This document shows positions 41,819 to 49,930 of a stretch of DNA of 64,000 nt, in pieces. Both the position numbers and the translations under genes were made by a program. The first letter of the stretch is position 1; each line of letters opens with the position of its first letter. Below the pieces are notes generated by a model, which was given only the letters and a program-made list of their open reading frames with translations, had not been told where the DNA came from and ran no database searches. The stretch comes from DAOUAE01 sp034433795 (GTDB lineage: Bacteria; Chloroflexota; UBA6077; FW602-bin22; DAOUAE01), in contig DAOUAE010000039.1 of assembly GCA_034433795.1 (NCBI GenBank), positions 1 to 64,000 on the forward strand. The letters run 5' to 3'.

Positions 41819-43381
41819 TCAGCGCCGGACCACGTGCTGGTCGACCCGCCCGCCGGGGAAGACCAGAAGAGCCAGCGTCAGGCCGACGAGGGCCGCGCCG
41901 AACGGGACCAGGTAGACGGTATGGAGGGCGCCGGCCAGACCGACCTGGACCGTCTCGACGACCCCGGCCGCCAGCGTCCCCCGTCGGGCGGGGTCGAGGA
42001 GGGTGTTGATGATCTGCCCCTCACCCGCCAGCGTACCCCCGAGGCGCAGCCCCAACTGGGCGTTGAGGAGCGCGCCCATCAGGGCCACGCCCAGGCTGCC
42101 GCCGATGGTCCGGCTGAACTGCACCAGGGCGGTGGCCACCCCCCGCTGGTGCCAGTGGACGGCGTTCTGGACGGCGATGATCATCGGCGTCGAACTCAGC
42201 CCCATCCCCAGCCCGACCAGCGCCACGATCGCCATCACCAGCCCCAGGCTGGAGCGGACCGAGAGCGTCTGGAGGGCGGCCGCTCCCAGCAGCGCCGCCA
42301 GCATCCCGGCCAGCAGCACCCGTTTGTAGCCGACCCGCAGGATGAGCCGGCCGCTCAGAATGCTCCCGACCGGCCAGCCCAGCGACATCGGCGCCAGCAC
42401 CGCCCCGACGTTGAGGGCCGTGCCGCCCATCGCCCCCTGGACGAAGAGGGGGACAAAGGCGGAGACGCCGAACTGGACGCAGCCGGCCATCGCGCTGATA
42501 AGATAACTGGCCCCGATGAGCGGCCGACCCAACAGGCTGAAGGGGATGATGGGGTCGGGAACGCGGAGTTCGGCCGCCACAAACGCCCCCAGACAGCCGC
42601 CGGCCAGGAGAAAGAGACCCAGCGCCTCCGGGCTCATCAGCCGGTGCTGTTGCAGCGCCAAAAGCAGCAGACTGGTCCCCAGCGTGAGGAGGACCGCCCC
42701 GCGGACATCGATGCTTCGCTCCCGGCGCACCACCGTCTCGTGGTAGGCGCGGCCGACCAGCAGCAGAGCCAGCAGCCCGACCGGCACATTGACCAGAAAG
42801 ATCCAGGGCCAGGAGAGAACGGTCAGGATGAGCGCCCCCAGACTCGGTCCAAGGATGCTGGAGGTCCCCCAGACCGCGCTGAAGAAGCCCTGCATGCGGG
42901 CCCGCCGCTCGATGGTGAAGACGTCGCCCAGGATCGTCATCGCCATCGGCATGATCGCGCCCGCGCCCAGCCCCTGAAGCGCCCGAAAGAAAATGAGCTG
43001 GGGCATCGAGCGGGCCAGCCCGCAAAGGGCCGATCCGGCGATGAAGAGGGCGATCCCGACGAGGAAGACCGGTTTGCGCCCCCAGAGATCGGCCAGCCGG
43101 CCGTAGAGCGGGACGGTGGTGGTCGAGGTCAGAAGATAGACCGCCACCAGCCAGCTGTAGAGGGAGACACCGCCCAGGTCGGCCACGATGGTGGGAAGGG
43201 CGGTGCCGACGATGTTGGCGTCGAGGGCGGCCAGCGCCACTCCCAGCATCAGGGCCGCCATGAGCAGCACGACCTGGCGACGGGATAACTCCGGCCGTTG
43301 CTCCAGGGCGGCCCGCTCACCGGCGGCCAGCCCCTGGCCGGCCGCGTGGGGCGGGGCCAGCGGCTCGGGGGAGCGCTCCAT
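41819..43381 (-). CDS. DHA2-type MFS drug:H+ antiporter (EmrB/QacA-like)
   Basis: A 520-residue protein with about fourteen transmembrane helices. Motif A-like GRLADLWGRKPVFLVG and antiporter motif C-like GPSLGALILTVLSWPWIFLV are clear, as is the N-terminal LDANIVGTALPTIV. DHA2 pumps export drugs, dyes or lipids using the proton gradient. It follows pepF by one base in the same direction, so it may be co-transcribed with the cupin and peptidase genes. No TetR regulator or HlyD-type partner is adjacent. Confidence 0.92.
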   Translation of the reverse strand: MERSPEPLAPPHAAGQGLAAGERAALEQRPELSRRQVVLLMAALMLGVALAALDANIVGTALPTIVADLGGVSLYSWLVAVYLLTSTTTVPLYGRLADLWGRKPVFLVGIALFIAGSALCGLARSMPQLIFFRALQGLGAGAIMPMAMTILGDVFTIERRARMQGFFSAVWGTSSILGPSLGALILTVLSWPWIFLVNVPVGLLALLLVGRAYHETVVRRERSIDVRGAVLLTLGTSLLLLALQQHRLMSPEALGLFLLAGGCLGAFVAAELRVPDPIIPFSLLGRPLIGASYLISAMAGCVQFGVSAFVPLFVQGAMGGTALNVGAVLAPMSLGWPVGSILSGRLILRVGYKRVLLAGMLAALLGAAALQTLSVRSSLGLVMAIVALVGLGMGLSSTPMIIAVQNAVHWHQRGVATALVQFSRTIGGSLGVALMGALLNAQLGLRLGGTLAGEGQIINTLLDPARRGTLAAGVVETVQVGLAGALHTVYLVPFGAALVGLTLALLVFPGGRVDQHVVRR

Positions 43382-43382
43382 C

Positions 43383-45209
43383 TCAGCCCTGCCCTCCAGT
43401 CACCGACAGGCGGGCCGCCGTCTCCTCGGCCCGGGCAACCAGCGCCGCCAGTTCATCGAACCCCTGCTGCCAGAAGGCGGCCGAGCGCAGGTCCACCCCC
43501 AGGGGAGCGAGGAGATCCTCTGGGGGGGCCGAGCCCCCCGCCTCCAGCAGGGCCAGGTAGCGGGGGATGAAGGCCGCTCCCTCCCGGCGGTACTGGGCGT
43601 AGAGGGAGAGGACCAGCAGTTCGCCGAACACGTAACTGTAACAGTAGAACGGGGTGTGGATGAAATGCGGGATGTACGACCAGCCCCAGCGGTAACTGGG
43701 GATGACCTCCACCGCCGGGCCATAGTAGGGGGCGTTGGCCTGCAGCCAGAGGTCACCCACCTGGTCGGGCGCCAGCCGGCGGCCGTCGCGGGCGGCGAAG
43801 GCCGCCTGTTCAAACCGGGTGAGGACCGTCTGCCGAAAGACGGTGGCGAAGATCTCCTCGATCTTGCCGCAGAGCAGGCCCAGCTGGGCCGCCGGCTCCG
43901 GGGTCGCCGCCAGCAGGCGGTCGAAGACCAGGATCTCGGCGAAGACCGAGGCCGTCTCGGCCAGCGTCAGCGGCGGATGGTAGTTGACCAGACTCTGCCG
44001 GCGGGCCAGCATCCCGTGGAGCCCGTGGCCCAGTTCGTGGGCCAGCGTCATAGCATCGCGGGCGGTGTCATTGTAGTTGAGCAGGATGTACGGGTGGAGC
44101 CGGGGCGTCAGCGAGGCGCAGAAGGCCCCCCCGCGCTTGCCCGGCCGGGGCTCGGCGTCGATCCAGTTCTTCTCGAAGAAGGTTCGGGCGATCTCCAGGA
44201 ACGTCGGGTGGAACGCCGCGAAGGCCGTGAGCACCGCCTCCCGCGCCTCCTGGTACGTGACCGGGCGGGTCGTCCCCACCGGGGCGTACTGGTCGAAGAG
44301 GGCGAGTTTGGGCAGGGCCAGGAGCCGGGCTTTGAGGGTGAAGTAGCGGTGGGCCAGGGGATAGTTGGCCTCGACCACCCGGAGCATCTGCTCGACCACC
44401 GCCCCGTCGATCCGGTTGGCCAGATGGCGCGGGGCCATCGGGTCGGGATAACGGCGCAGGCGCTGCATCGTCAGGTGGTCGAGGATCACCGTATCATAGA
44501 TAAATGTCAGCAGCTCCCCGTGCTCGGCCAGCCGGGCGTAGAGCGTCTCGTAGGCCCGACGGCGCGTCTCCCGGTCGGGGTGGCGCTGAAGCGCCAGGAC
44601 ACCGTCGAGCGGCAGCGTTCGGGTCACGCCCTCGACCTCGAGGGTGAAGCGCAGGGCGGCGGTCGTCTCGGTGAACAACCGCTGCCAGGCCTGCACGCCC
44701 GACCGGTCTTTTTCGTTGATGATCTTCTCTTCCGGCTCCGAAAGGGTGTGCGGCCGGTAGCGACGCAGTCGGCGCAGGAAGTCACGGTACGGGGCCAGCG
44801 CCGGTGCCGCCGCCACCCGCTCGGCCACCTCATCGGGCAGGGCCAGCCACTCCAGTTCAAAGAAGAGGACCTCGTTGCGGGCGGCGGTGAGCCGCTGGTC
44901 CACCTGCTCCATCAGGTTGCGGGCGACCTGGCTGTCAGTCTGGGCGGCGTAGAGAAGATGGGCATAGCCCTCGACCCGCTCCATCAGCTCAGCCAGGTCC
45001 TCCCACTCACGCAGGGCGGTCAGCAGATGGTCGGGCGCCGGGCCGTCCGGCGTCTTGACCGTGCCCCGATAGCGGGCGGCGAAGGCCCGGGCTCGCTGGT
45101 CGATCTCCTCGAGGGTGGCCGGGAGAGCCGGATCATCCGGTCCGGCGAAGAGGTCGCTCAGATCCCAGCGGACACCGGCGGCGCTGGGGGTTTCCGCGGT
45201 CATCGCCAT
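43383..45209 (-). CDS. pepF: Oligoendopeptidase F (M3 family)
   Basis: A 608-residue zinc peptidase, normal length for PepF. The catalytic motif LAHELGHGLHGML contains HExxH, with the third ligand Glu shortly after in TLAETASVFAE. The N-terminal WDLSDLFAGPDDP start is typical. It degrades short peptides in the cytoplasm; no signal peptide is seen. ATG 45209 has GGAGCG upstream and overlaps the cupin stop by ten bases. Confidence 0.95.
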   Translation of the reverse strand: MAMTAETPSAAGVRWDLSDLFAGPDDPALPATLEEIDQRARAFAARYRGTVKTPDGPAPDHLLTALREWEDLAELMERVEGYAHLLYAAQTDSQVARNLMEQVDQRLTAARNEVLFFELEWLALPDEVAERVAAAPALAPYRDFLRRLRRYRPHTLSEPEEKIINEKDRSGVQAWQRLFTETTAALRFTLEVEGVTRTLPLDGVLALQRHPDRETRRRAYETLYARLAEHGELLTFIYDTVILDHLTMQRLRRYPDPMAPRHLANRIDGAVVEQMLRVVEANYPLAHRYFTLKARLLALPKLALFDQYAPVGTTRPVTYQEAREAVLTAFAAFHPTFLEIARTFFEKNWIDAEPRPGKRGGAFCASLTPRLHPYILLNYNDTARDAMTLAHELGHGLHGMLARRQSLVNYHPPLTLAETASVFAEILVFDRLLAATPEPAAQLGLLCGKIEEIFATVFRQTVLTRFEQAAFAARDGRRLAPDQVGDLWLQANAPYYGPAVEVIPSYRWGWSYIPHFIHTPFYCYSYVFGELLVLSLYAQYRREGAAFIPRYLALLEAGGSAPPEDLLAPLGVDLRSAAFWQQGFDELAALVARAEETAARLSVTGGQG

Positions 45210-45568
45210 AGCGGCGCTCCTTCGGTTGTCTGATGGTGTTGAGGCGGCCCCTCCTGGCTCCGCCAGAAGGCTTCCAGACAGCGGACACCGGCCGGGCCGA
45301 CAACGGCGGCGTGCGGGGTCCGGGCGGGCAGGACCAGGGTATCGCCGGCCTGCAGGCTGATCGTCTCACCGGCCTCGGGCAGGGTGAAGGTCATGTGGCC
45401 CCAGACCACCCGGAGCACCTTGGTCCAGGGGTGGTGGTGCAGGGTAAAATATGTACCAGGCGGGCTGGCCCAGGCCGAAGGCCGGAGACCCCGGCGCTGG
45501 AACCACCGCCGGATCTCGGCCTCGGTGGGTGGCGGGCCTGTCCAGTGGTCGTGGTGAACCGCACGCAC
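45200..45568 (-). CDS. Cupin-domain protein, leaderless gene
   Basis: A 122-residue single cupin barrel. The first metal motif is seen as LHHHPWTKVLRVVWG, the second as LPARTPHAAVVG. Small cupins bind metals and may be enzymes or sensors; no specific role is visible. GTG 45568 lies six bases after a perfect TATAAT (45575-45580), so the mRNA probably starts at the initiation codon. Longer frames to 45748 cross the promoter. The gene overlaps pepF, implying a cupin-pepF-exporter unit. Confidence 0.8.
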   Translation of the reverse strand: MRAVHHDHWTGPPPTEAEIRRWFQRRGLRPSAWASPPGTYFTLHHHPWTKVLRVVWGHMTFTLPEAGETISLQAGDTLVLPARTPHAAVVGPAGVRCLEAFWRSQEGPPQHHQTTEGAPLWR

Positions 45569-45574
45569 GCTGTC

Positions 45575-45580
45575 ATTATA
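45575..45580 (-). promoter_or_regulatory. Perfect -10 box of the cupin gene
   Basis: TATAAT on the minus strand ends six bases before GTG 45568. The -35 region is weak (about three of six). It implies leaderless transcription. Confidence 0.55.
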
Positions 45581-45671
45581 CGCTACAGCGCCAGAGCCGA
45601 CGAGAGCGGTGCCAGACGGCATGGAATCTGCGGTGCGTCCGCCGAGGCCCGGACGGGAAAGGGGGGTTCCG

Positions 45672-45872
45672 GTGACCTGGCGTGGTGCCGTCCTGCGCGC
45701 CCTGGTGCTCGTCGGCATCGCCCTGGTGGTCGTGGTGCTCGCGGTCATCGCGACCTTTGGCTACCTGGGGGCGGCCTTCTTTTACGGGGCGCTGAGCGCG
45801 GCCATTCTGGGGGCGATCGTGCTCTACGCCCTGGTGGTCCTGCTGGGCGGGTGGCGCAAGCCGACCGATTAA
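45672..45872 (+). CDS. Small two-helix membrane protein
   Basis: A 66-residue hydrophobic protein with two transmembrane segments (about 8-30 and 34-57) and a short basic tail GGWRKPTD. No family is recognised. GTG 45672 has GGGGGG upstream; an ATG at 45609 would add an Arg/Pro-rich stretch that looks non-coding. It precedes the next small membrane gene by three bases and adenylate kinase, forming a likely three-gene operon. Confidence 0.6.
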   Translation: MTWRGAVLRALVLVGIALVVVVLAVIATFGYLGAAFFYGALSAAILGAIVLYALVVLLGGWRKPTD

Positions 45873-45875
45873 AGA

Positions 45876-46091
45876 ATGGACCTGGTCGTTGTCCTGCTGT
45901 TTCTGATCGCGGCCGCCAGCCTGCTCCTGATCCTGGAACTGCACACCGGGCCGCAGGGGCGCTGCGGCCTCTGCGGCACCCACCGACCGGTCGACGAACT
46001 CTGGGAGACGCTGGACGGGGAATGGCTCTGCGATAGCTGTGTGCGCTGGCGCGGTCTGGGCCATCTTCCCCGACAACGTCGGAACCTGTAG
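45876..46091 (+). CDS. Small membrane-anchored zinc-ribbon protein
   Basis: A 71-residue protein: an N-terminal transmembrane helix (about 3-21) followed by a compact metal site of two CxxC pairs, Cys30/Cys33 (CGLC) and Cys52/Cys55 (CDSC). A basic tail follows. The soluble part would lie in the cytoplasm if the helix is a simple anchor. The family is not recognised. Tight spacing after the preceding small membrane gene suggests the two act together. Confidence 0.65.
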   Translation: MDLVVVLLFLIAAASLLLILELHTGPQGRCGLCGTHRPVDELWETLDGEWLCDSCVRWRGLGHLPRQRRNL

Positions 46092-46123
46092 CGGGGCCGC
46101 TCCCGGCCCGGAGGGGAACGCCG

Positions 46124-46831
46124 ATGAACCTGGTCCTGCTCGGCCCGCCCGGGGCGGGCAAAGGCACCCAGGCCGAACGCCTGGCCCGGACGCTGGGCCT
46201 CTACCGCCTCTCGGTCGGAGACGCGCTCCGGGCCGCAGTCGCCGCCGGCACCGCACTCGGCCGCCAGGCGGCGCGCTATCTGGAGCAGGGCGTTCTGGTC
46301 CCCGACGAGATCGTCCAGCAGATTCTGGAGGCCGAGCTGCGGCGGCCGGAGGCCCAGGCCGGCTTCGTCCTGGACGGCTATCCGCGGTCGCTGCGCCAGC
46401 TGGCCCTCTTCGACGCGCTGCTGGCCCGCCTCGGCCGCCGGCTGGACGCGGTCATCCTGCTCGATGTCCCCGATGAGGTGATCGTCGAACGGCTGGCCGG
46501 CCGGCTGGTCTGCCCCTGCTGCGGGGCCACCTTCCACCAGCGCTTCAACCCGCCGGTCCCCGGCCGGCTGGACCCGGGGTGCAACGCCCCGCTGGTGTCG
46601 ACCGACGGCGGCGTCCGCAGCGCCATCTGCCCCCAGCCGCTCCAGCGCCGCCCCGACGATCAGCCGGAGGTGGTCAGGAAGCGGCTGGAGGTCTACCGCG
46701 AGCAGACCAAACCGGTTCTCGCGGAGTACGCCCGTCGGGGGCTGCTGCGCGTGGTCGACGGCCAGGGCTCGCCCGACGTGGTCTTTCAGCGTATTCTCGC
46801 CATCCTGCCCACCGGCACCCCGCTGGCCTAG
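46124..46831 (+). CDS. adk: Adenylate kinase with atypical LID domain
   Basis: A 235-residue nucleotide kinase interconverting ATP, ADP and AMP. The P-loop GPPGAGKGTQ is at 7-16, LDGYPRS lies in the core, and RRPDD plus VVRKRLEVY follow the LID. The LID has Cys130, Cys133 and Cys153 at the zinc positions, but the position of the usual third Cys (150) is Asp. About 14 extra residues follow it. Asp is known at the fourth position in some relatives, so a metal site is still possible. GGAGGGG precedes the ATG. It is not in the usual secY-adk-map context, so it may be a second copy or a relocated gene. Confidence 0.9.
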   Translation: MNLVLLGPPGAGKGTQAERLARTLGLYRLSVGDALRAAVAAGTALGRQAARYLEQGVLVPDEIVQQILEAELRRPEAQAGFVLDGYPRSLRQLALFDALLARLGRRLDAVILLDVPDEVIVERLAGRLVCPCCGATFHQRFNPPVPGRLDPGCNAPLVSTDGGVRSAICPQPLQRRPDDQPEVVRKRLEVYREQTKPVLAEYARRGLLRVVDGQGSPDVVFQRILAILPTGTPLA

Positions 46832-46838
46832 CAGCCTG

Positions 46839-47996
46839 TCAGGCCACCCGGCGCTCCTCCGGCAAAACGGCCTCGGGCCGGGCCGTGCCCAGCGTGCTCC
46901 GGAGATGGAGATAGCGGAGCACCGCCGCGCGGGTGAGCCAGCCGACCACCCGGTCTCCTTCGACCACCGGCACCTGGTCGATGTCGTAGCGGCCGAGCCG
47001 CTCCAGCACCAGCCAGAGATTCTCGTCCGGATGGGCCACCACCAGCGGCGGCCGGCGCATAATCGCCCGCACCGGCACCCGGTCCCAGTCCTCGGGCGGC
47101 ACCCGCCCCACGTCGGTCAGCGTCACGATCCCCGCCAGGCGACCGTCCTCGACCACGATGGCCGCCCGGTGCCCCCGCCGCACGGCGTACTCGACCACAA
47201 AGGCCCGCACCGACAGGTCCGGCGCGGCGAGCGGCAGTTCGGTCGTCATAATATCCCGCACCCGCGCCCGCTGCAGCAGCGCGCGCAGGCCTACCTGGAC
47301 ACGGGCGCTCTGGGCGGCGTCGTTCAGGAACCAGCCGATCAGGGCCAGCCAGAGCCCGCCGATGAGATTCCCCAGGAAGACCAGCAGAATCCCGCTCCCG
47401 GTCAGGAGCAGGGCGAAGCCCTGCCCCACCCCCGTCGCCCAGAGAGTGGCCCGTTCGTAACTGCCGGTCAGCGCCCAGAGGAGCGCGCGCAGGACCCGTC
47501 CCCCATCGAGCGGGAAGCCGGGCAGCAGGTTGAAGAGCGCCAGGAGCAGATTGACCAGCCAGAGGTAGTGCAGGAGGCCCGCCAGCGGCGTGCCGGCGGG
47601 GACCAGCCAGCGCCAGAGCCCCCAGAAGAGCGCCGCGATCGCCAGACTGGAGGCCGGCCCGGCCACCGCCAGGAGAAACTCATCGCGGGCGGTGGCCGGC
47701 TCCTCGGGCATCAGGCTGACACCGCCAAAGACGAAAAGGGCGATCCCCTGGACCGGCAGTCCCCGCGACCGGGCCACCAGTGAATGAGCCAGTTCGTGGA
47801 CCAGTACGGTGCCAAACAGCAGGAGGGCCGCCAGCACTGCCACCAGCCAGTCCAGCCAGGGGGCCCACTCCGGATACAGGGTCGGGAAGAAACTCAGGGC
47901 CAGGGTCAGAGTGACCAGGGCGAAGGCGATCAGCCAGGTGTAGTGCAGACCGATCTCGATCCCGGCGATCCGTCCCAGCCGCCAGACCCCATTCAC
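46839..47996 (-). CDS. Site-2 protease (M50) with two CBS domains
   Basis: A 385-residue intramembrane zinc protease. The catalytic HELAH is at 67-71 in a membrane helix, and the second motif FPLDGGRVLRA supplies the Asp ligand. Six or so helices end near residue 235, followed by two CBS domains (about 245-365, DIMTTELPLAAPDLSVRAF and AIMRRPPLVVAHPDENLWL) that usually bind adenine nucleotides and could gate the protease. GTG 47996 follows GAGGAGG; the longer frame to 48116 has no support. It is convergent with adk. The substrate, often an anti-sigma factor, is not visible nearby. Confidence 0.92.
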   Translation of the reverse strand: MNGVWRLGRIAGIEIGLHYTWLIAFALVTLTLALSFFPTLYPEWAPWLDWLVAVLAALLLFGTVLVHELAHSLVARSRGLPVQGIALFVFGGVSLMPEEPATARDEFLLAVAGPASSLAIAALFWGLWRWLVPAGTPLAGLLHYLWLVNLLLALFNLLPGFPLDGGRVLRALLWALTGSYERATLWATGVGQGFALLLTGSGILLVFLGNLIGGLWLALIGWFLNDAAQSARVQVGLRALLQRARVRDIMTTELPLAAPDLSVRAFVVEYAVRRGHRAAIVVEDGRLAGIVTLTDVGRVPPEDWDRVPVRAIMRRPPLVVAHPDENLWLVLERLGRYDIDQVPVVEGDRVVGWLTRAAVLRYLHLRSTLGTARPEAVLPEERRVA

Positions 47997-48145
47997 CGCC
48001 GGCCTCCTCGCCACGCCCGGTTTGCGCCAGTCTGTCGCAAGCCGCGTGCCCCGGCCGGAGACCGCGTTTTTCAGTAAGCGCCCGTCGTCAGAACGCCAGA
48101 GAAGACGCCAGGCCACGCGCGCGGGGGATGGGAACGGCGTCGGTC

Positions 48146-48174
48146 TTGTCGGAAGCCCTGCGGCCCACTATGAT
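48146..48174 (+). promoter_or_regulatory. Promoter of the SQR-like gene
   Basis: TTGTCG (48146-48151) and TATGAT (48169-48174) with a 17-base spacer, about 30 bases before the ATG. Confidence 0.5.
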
Positions 48175-48204
48175 TGGGGCAGCACTGTCACAGGGAGGAG
48201 AGCG

Positions 48205-49344
48205 ATGCGACGCGTGCTGGTCCTGGGGGGCGGCTTCGGAGGTGTGGCCGCCGCCCACGCCCTGCGCCAGCACCTGCCCGCTGAAGACGAGGTCGTGCTG
48301 GTCGAGCGCCGACCATATTTTCTCCTGGGGTTGCGCAAGAACTGGGTCCTGACCGGGCGTGGCACGCTGGAGGAGGGCCGGCGCCCGCTGAGCGCCCTGG
48401 CCCGGTTCGGCATCCGCGTGGTCGCCGGGACGATCACCGCCATCGATCCCGCCAGCCGCCGCGTCACCGTCGACGGTCAGCCGCTGGAGGGCGACGCCAT
48501 GGTCGTCGCCCTGGGAGCAGCCCTGGCCCCCGACCAGGTGCCCGGCTTCCGCGACCACGCCTTCAATATCTACGATCCCGAGGAGGTCCCGCGGGCCGCC
48601 GAGGCGCTCCGGACCTTCCGTGGCGGACGCATCGTCATCGGCATCTTCGGGGCTCCCTACAAATGCCCGCCGGCCCCCTACGAACTGGCCTTTCTCCTCC
48701 AGGAAACACTGCAGGAGCGAGGCGTGCCGGCGACGCTCGAGGTCTTCACGCCCCAGCCGATGTCGATTCCCCTCCTGGGGCCGGCCAGCTGCACGGCCAT
48801 CGAGGGCCGGCTGGCCGCCCGTGGTATTCGCTTTCTGCCGGCCCATCGGGCCACTGCGGTCGAGAACGGCGCCGTCGTCTTCGGCAACGAACGTCATCCC
48901 TTCGACCTCCTCCTGGGCGTGCCGCCCCACCGCTGCCCGGAGGTCGTGGTCCAGAGCGGTCTGACCGAGGGAGGAGACTGGGTCCGGGTGAATCCCCGGA
49001 CTCTGGAGACACGCTTCCCCGGCGTCTACGCCATCGGCGACATTACCGAGGTGCCGATGGCCAACGGCATGCCCCTGCCCAAGGCCGGGATCTTCGCCGA
49101 GGCCGAGGCCGCCGTGGTGGCCGCCCGGATCGCCGCCACCTTCAGCGGTCAGCCCGCCACGGCCACCTTCGACGGCTCCGGCTACTGCTTCCTGGAAACC
49201 GGCCACCGCGAGGCGATGCTGGTGCGCGGGCGCTTCCTGGCCGAGCCGAAGCCCGAGGTCGAGATCGCCGGCCCCAGTCCGGCGTTCGCCGCCGACAAGG
49301 TCCAGTTTGAGGCCGAGCGTCTCCGCCGCTGGTTCGGCGCCTGA
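48205..49344 (+). CDS. FAD-dependent oxidoreductase, sulfide:quinone reductase-like
   Basis: A 379-residue flavoprotein. The FAD site VLVLGGGFGGVAAAHAL is at the N-terminus and YAIGDITEVPMANGMPLPKA near residue 275 binds the cofactor's ribityl part. The sequence APYKCPPAPYE (Cys154), PPHRCPEV (Cys244) and SGYCFLETG (Cys328) match the layout of the SQR/flavocytochrome c sulfide dehydrogenase family, in which Cys residues act on sulfide. Whether it truly oxidises sulfide or is a type II NADH dehydrogenase relative cannot be settled. GGGAGGAGAG precedes ATG 48205. It is transcribed alone and converges with pth. Confidence 0.82.
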   Translation: MRRVLVLGGGFGGVAAAHALRQHLPAEDEVVLVERRPYFLLGLRKNWVLTGRGTLEEGRRPLSALARFGIRVVAGTITAIDPASRRVTVDGQPLEGDAMVVALGAALAPDQVPGFRDHAFNIYDPEEVPRAAEALRTFRGGRIVIGIFGAPYKCPPAPYELAFLLQETLQERGVPATLEVFTPQPMSIPLLGPASCTAIEGRLAARGIRFLPAHRATAVENGAVVFGNERHPFDLLLGVPPHRCPEVVVQSGLTEGGDWVRVNPRTLETRFPGVYAIGDITEVPMANGMPLPKAGIFAEAEAAVVAARIAATFSGQPATATFDGSGYCFLETGHREAMLVRGRFLAEPKPEVEIAGPSPAFAADKVQFEAERLRRWFGA

Positions 49345-49347
49345 CCA

Positions 49348-49905
49348 TCAGGCGTTGAAGCGGTTCATCGCCGCCTCCAGCCCCTCGCGGATGATCGTCT
49401 CGACCGCCTGGACCGCCCGTTCGATAATGGCCGGGACCTGGGCCTGCTCCTCCGGGGTGAAGGGCTGGAGCACGTAGACGCGGGCCGGCCCGACCGGCCG
49501 GCCGATGCCGATGCGCAGACGGGGGAACGCCTCGGTTCCCAGGTGCTCAATGATCGAGCGCATGCCGCCATGGCCGCCCGAGGAGCCGCGGGGGCGGATG
49601 CGCAGCCGCCCGAAGGGCAGGTCGAGATCGTCGTAGACCACCAGCAAACGGTCGGGGGTCAGCCGGTACCACTGGAGCAGGGGGCGGACGGCCTCGCCGC
49701 TCAGGTTCATATAGGTCAGGGGTTTAACCAGGACGACCCGTTCGTCGTCGATCCGGATCTCCGCGACCTCGGCCCGGGCCTGCCGGCTGGGCCGGAAGGT
49801 GGCGCCATACCGGCGGGCCAGGGCCTCGACGACCATAAAGCCGATGTTGTGACGGGTGTGCGCGTACTCGGGCCCGGGATTCCCCAGGCCGACGACCAGC
49901 CACAT
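49348..49905 (-). CDS. pth: Peptidyl-tRNA hydrolase
   Basis: A 185-residue enzyme freeing tRNA from drop-off peptidyl-tRNA. It has the N-terminal GLGNPGPEYAHTRHNIGF with catalytic His19 and Asn9, YMNLSGEAV, VVYDDLDLPFG and SSGGHGGMRSI. All conserved residues are present. ATG 49905 follows GGAGAG; the longer frame to 49998 enters the upstream gene. It is the last gene of the minus-strand polysaccharide operon, 25 bases after the Pro/Thr-rich protein gene. Confidence 0.97.
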   Translation of the reverse strand: MWLVVGLGNPGPEYAHTRHNIGFMVVEALARRYGATFRPSRQARAEVAEIRIDDERVVLVKPLTYMNLSGEAVRPLLQWYRLTPDRLLVVYDDLDLPFGRLRIRPRGSSGGHGGMRSIIEHLGTEAFPRLRIGIGRPVGPARVYVLQPFTPEEQAQVPAIIERAVQAVETIIREGLEAAMNRFNA

Positions 49906-49930
49906 CGGTCTTCTCTCCGGAAGAGCGCGG

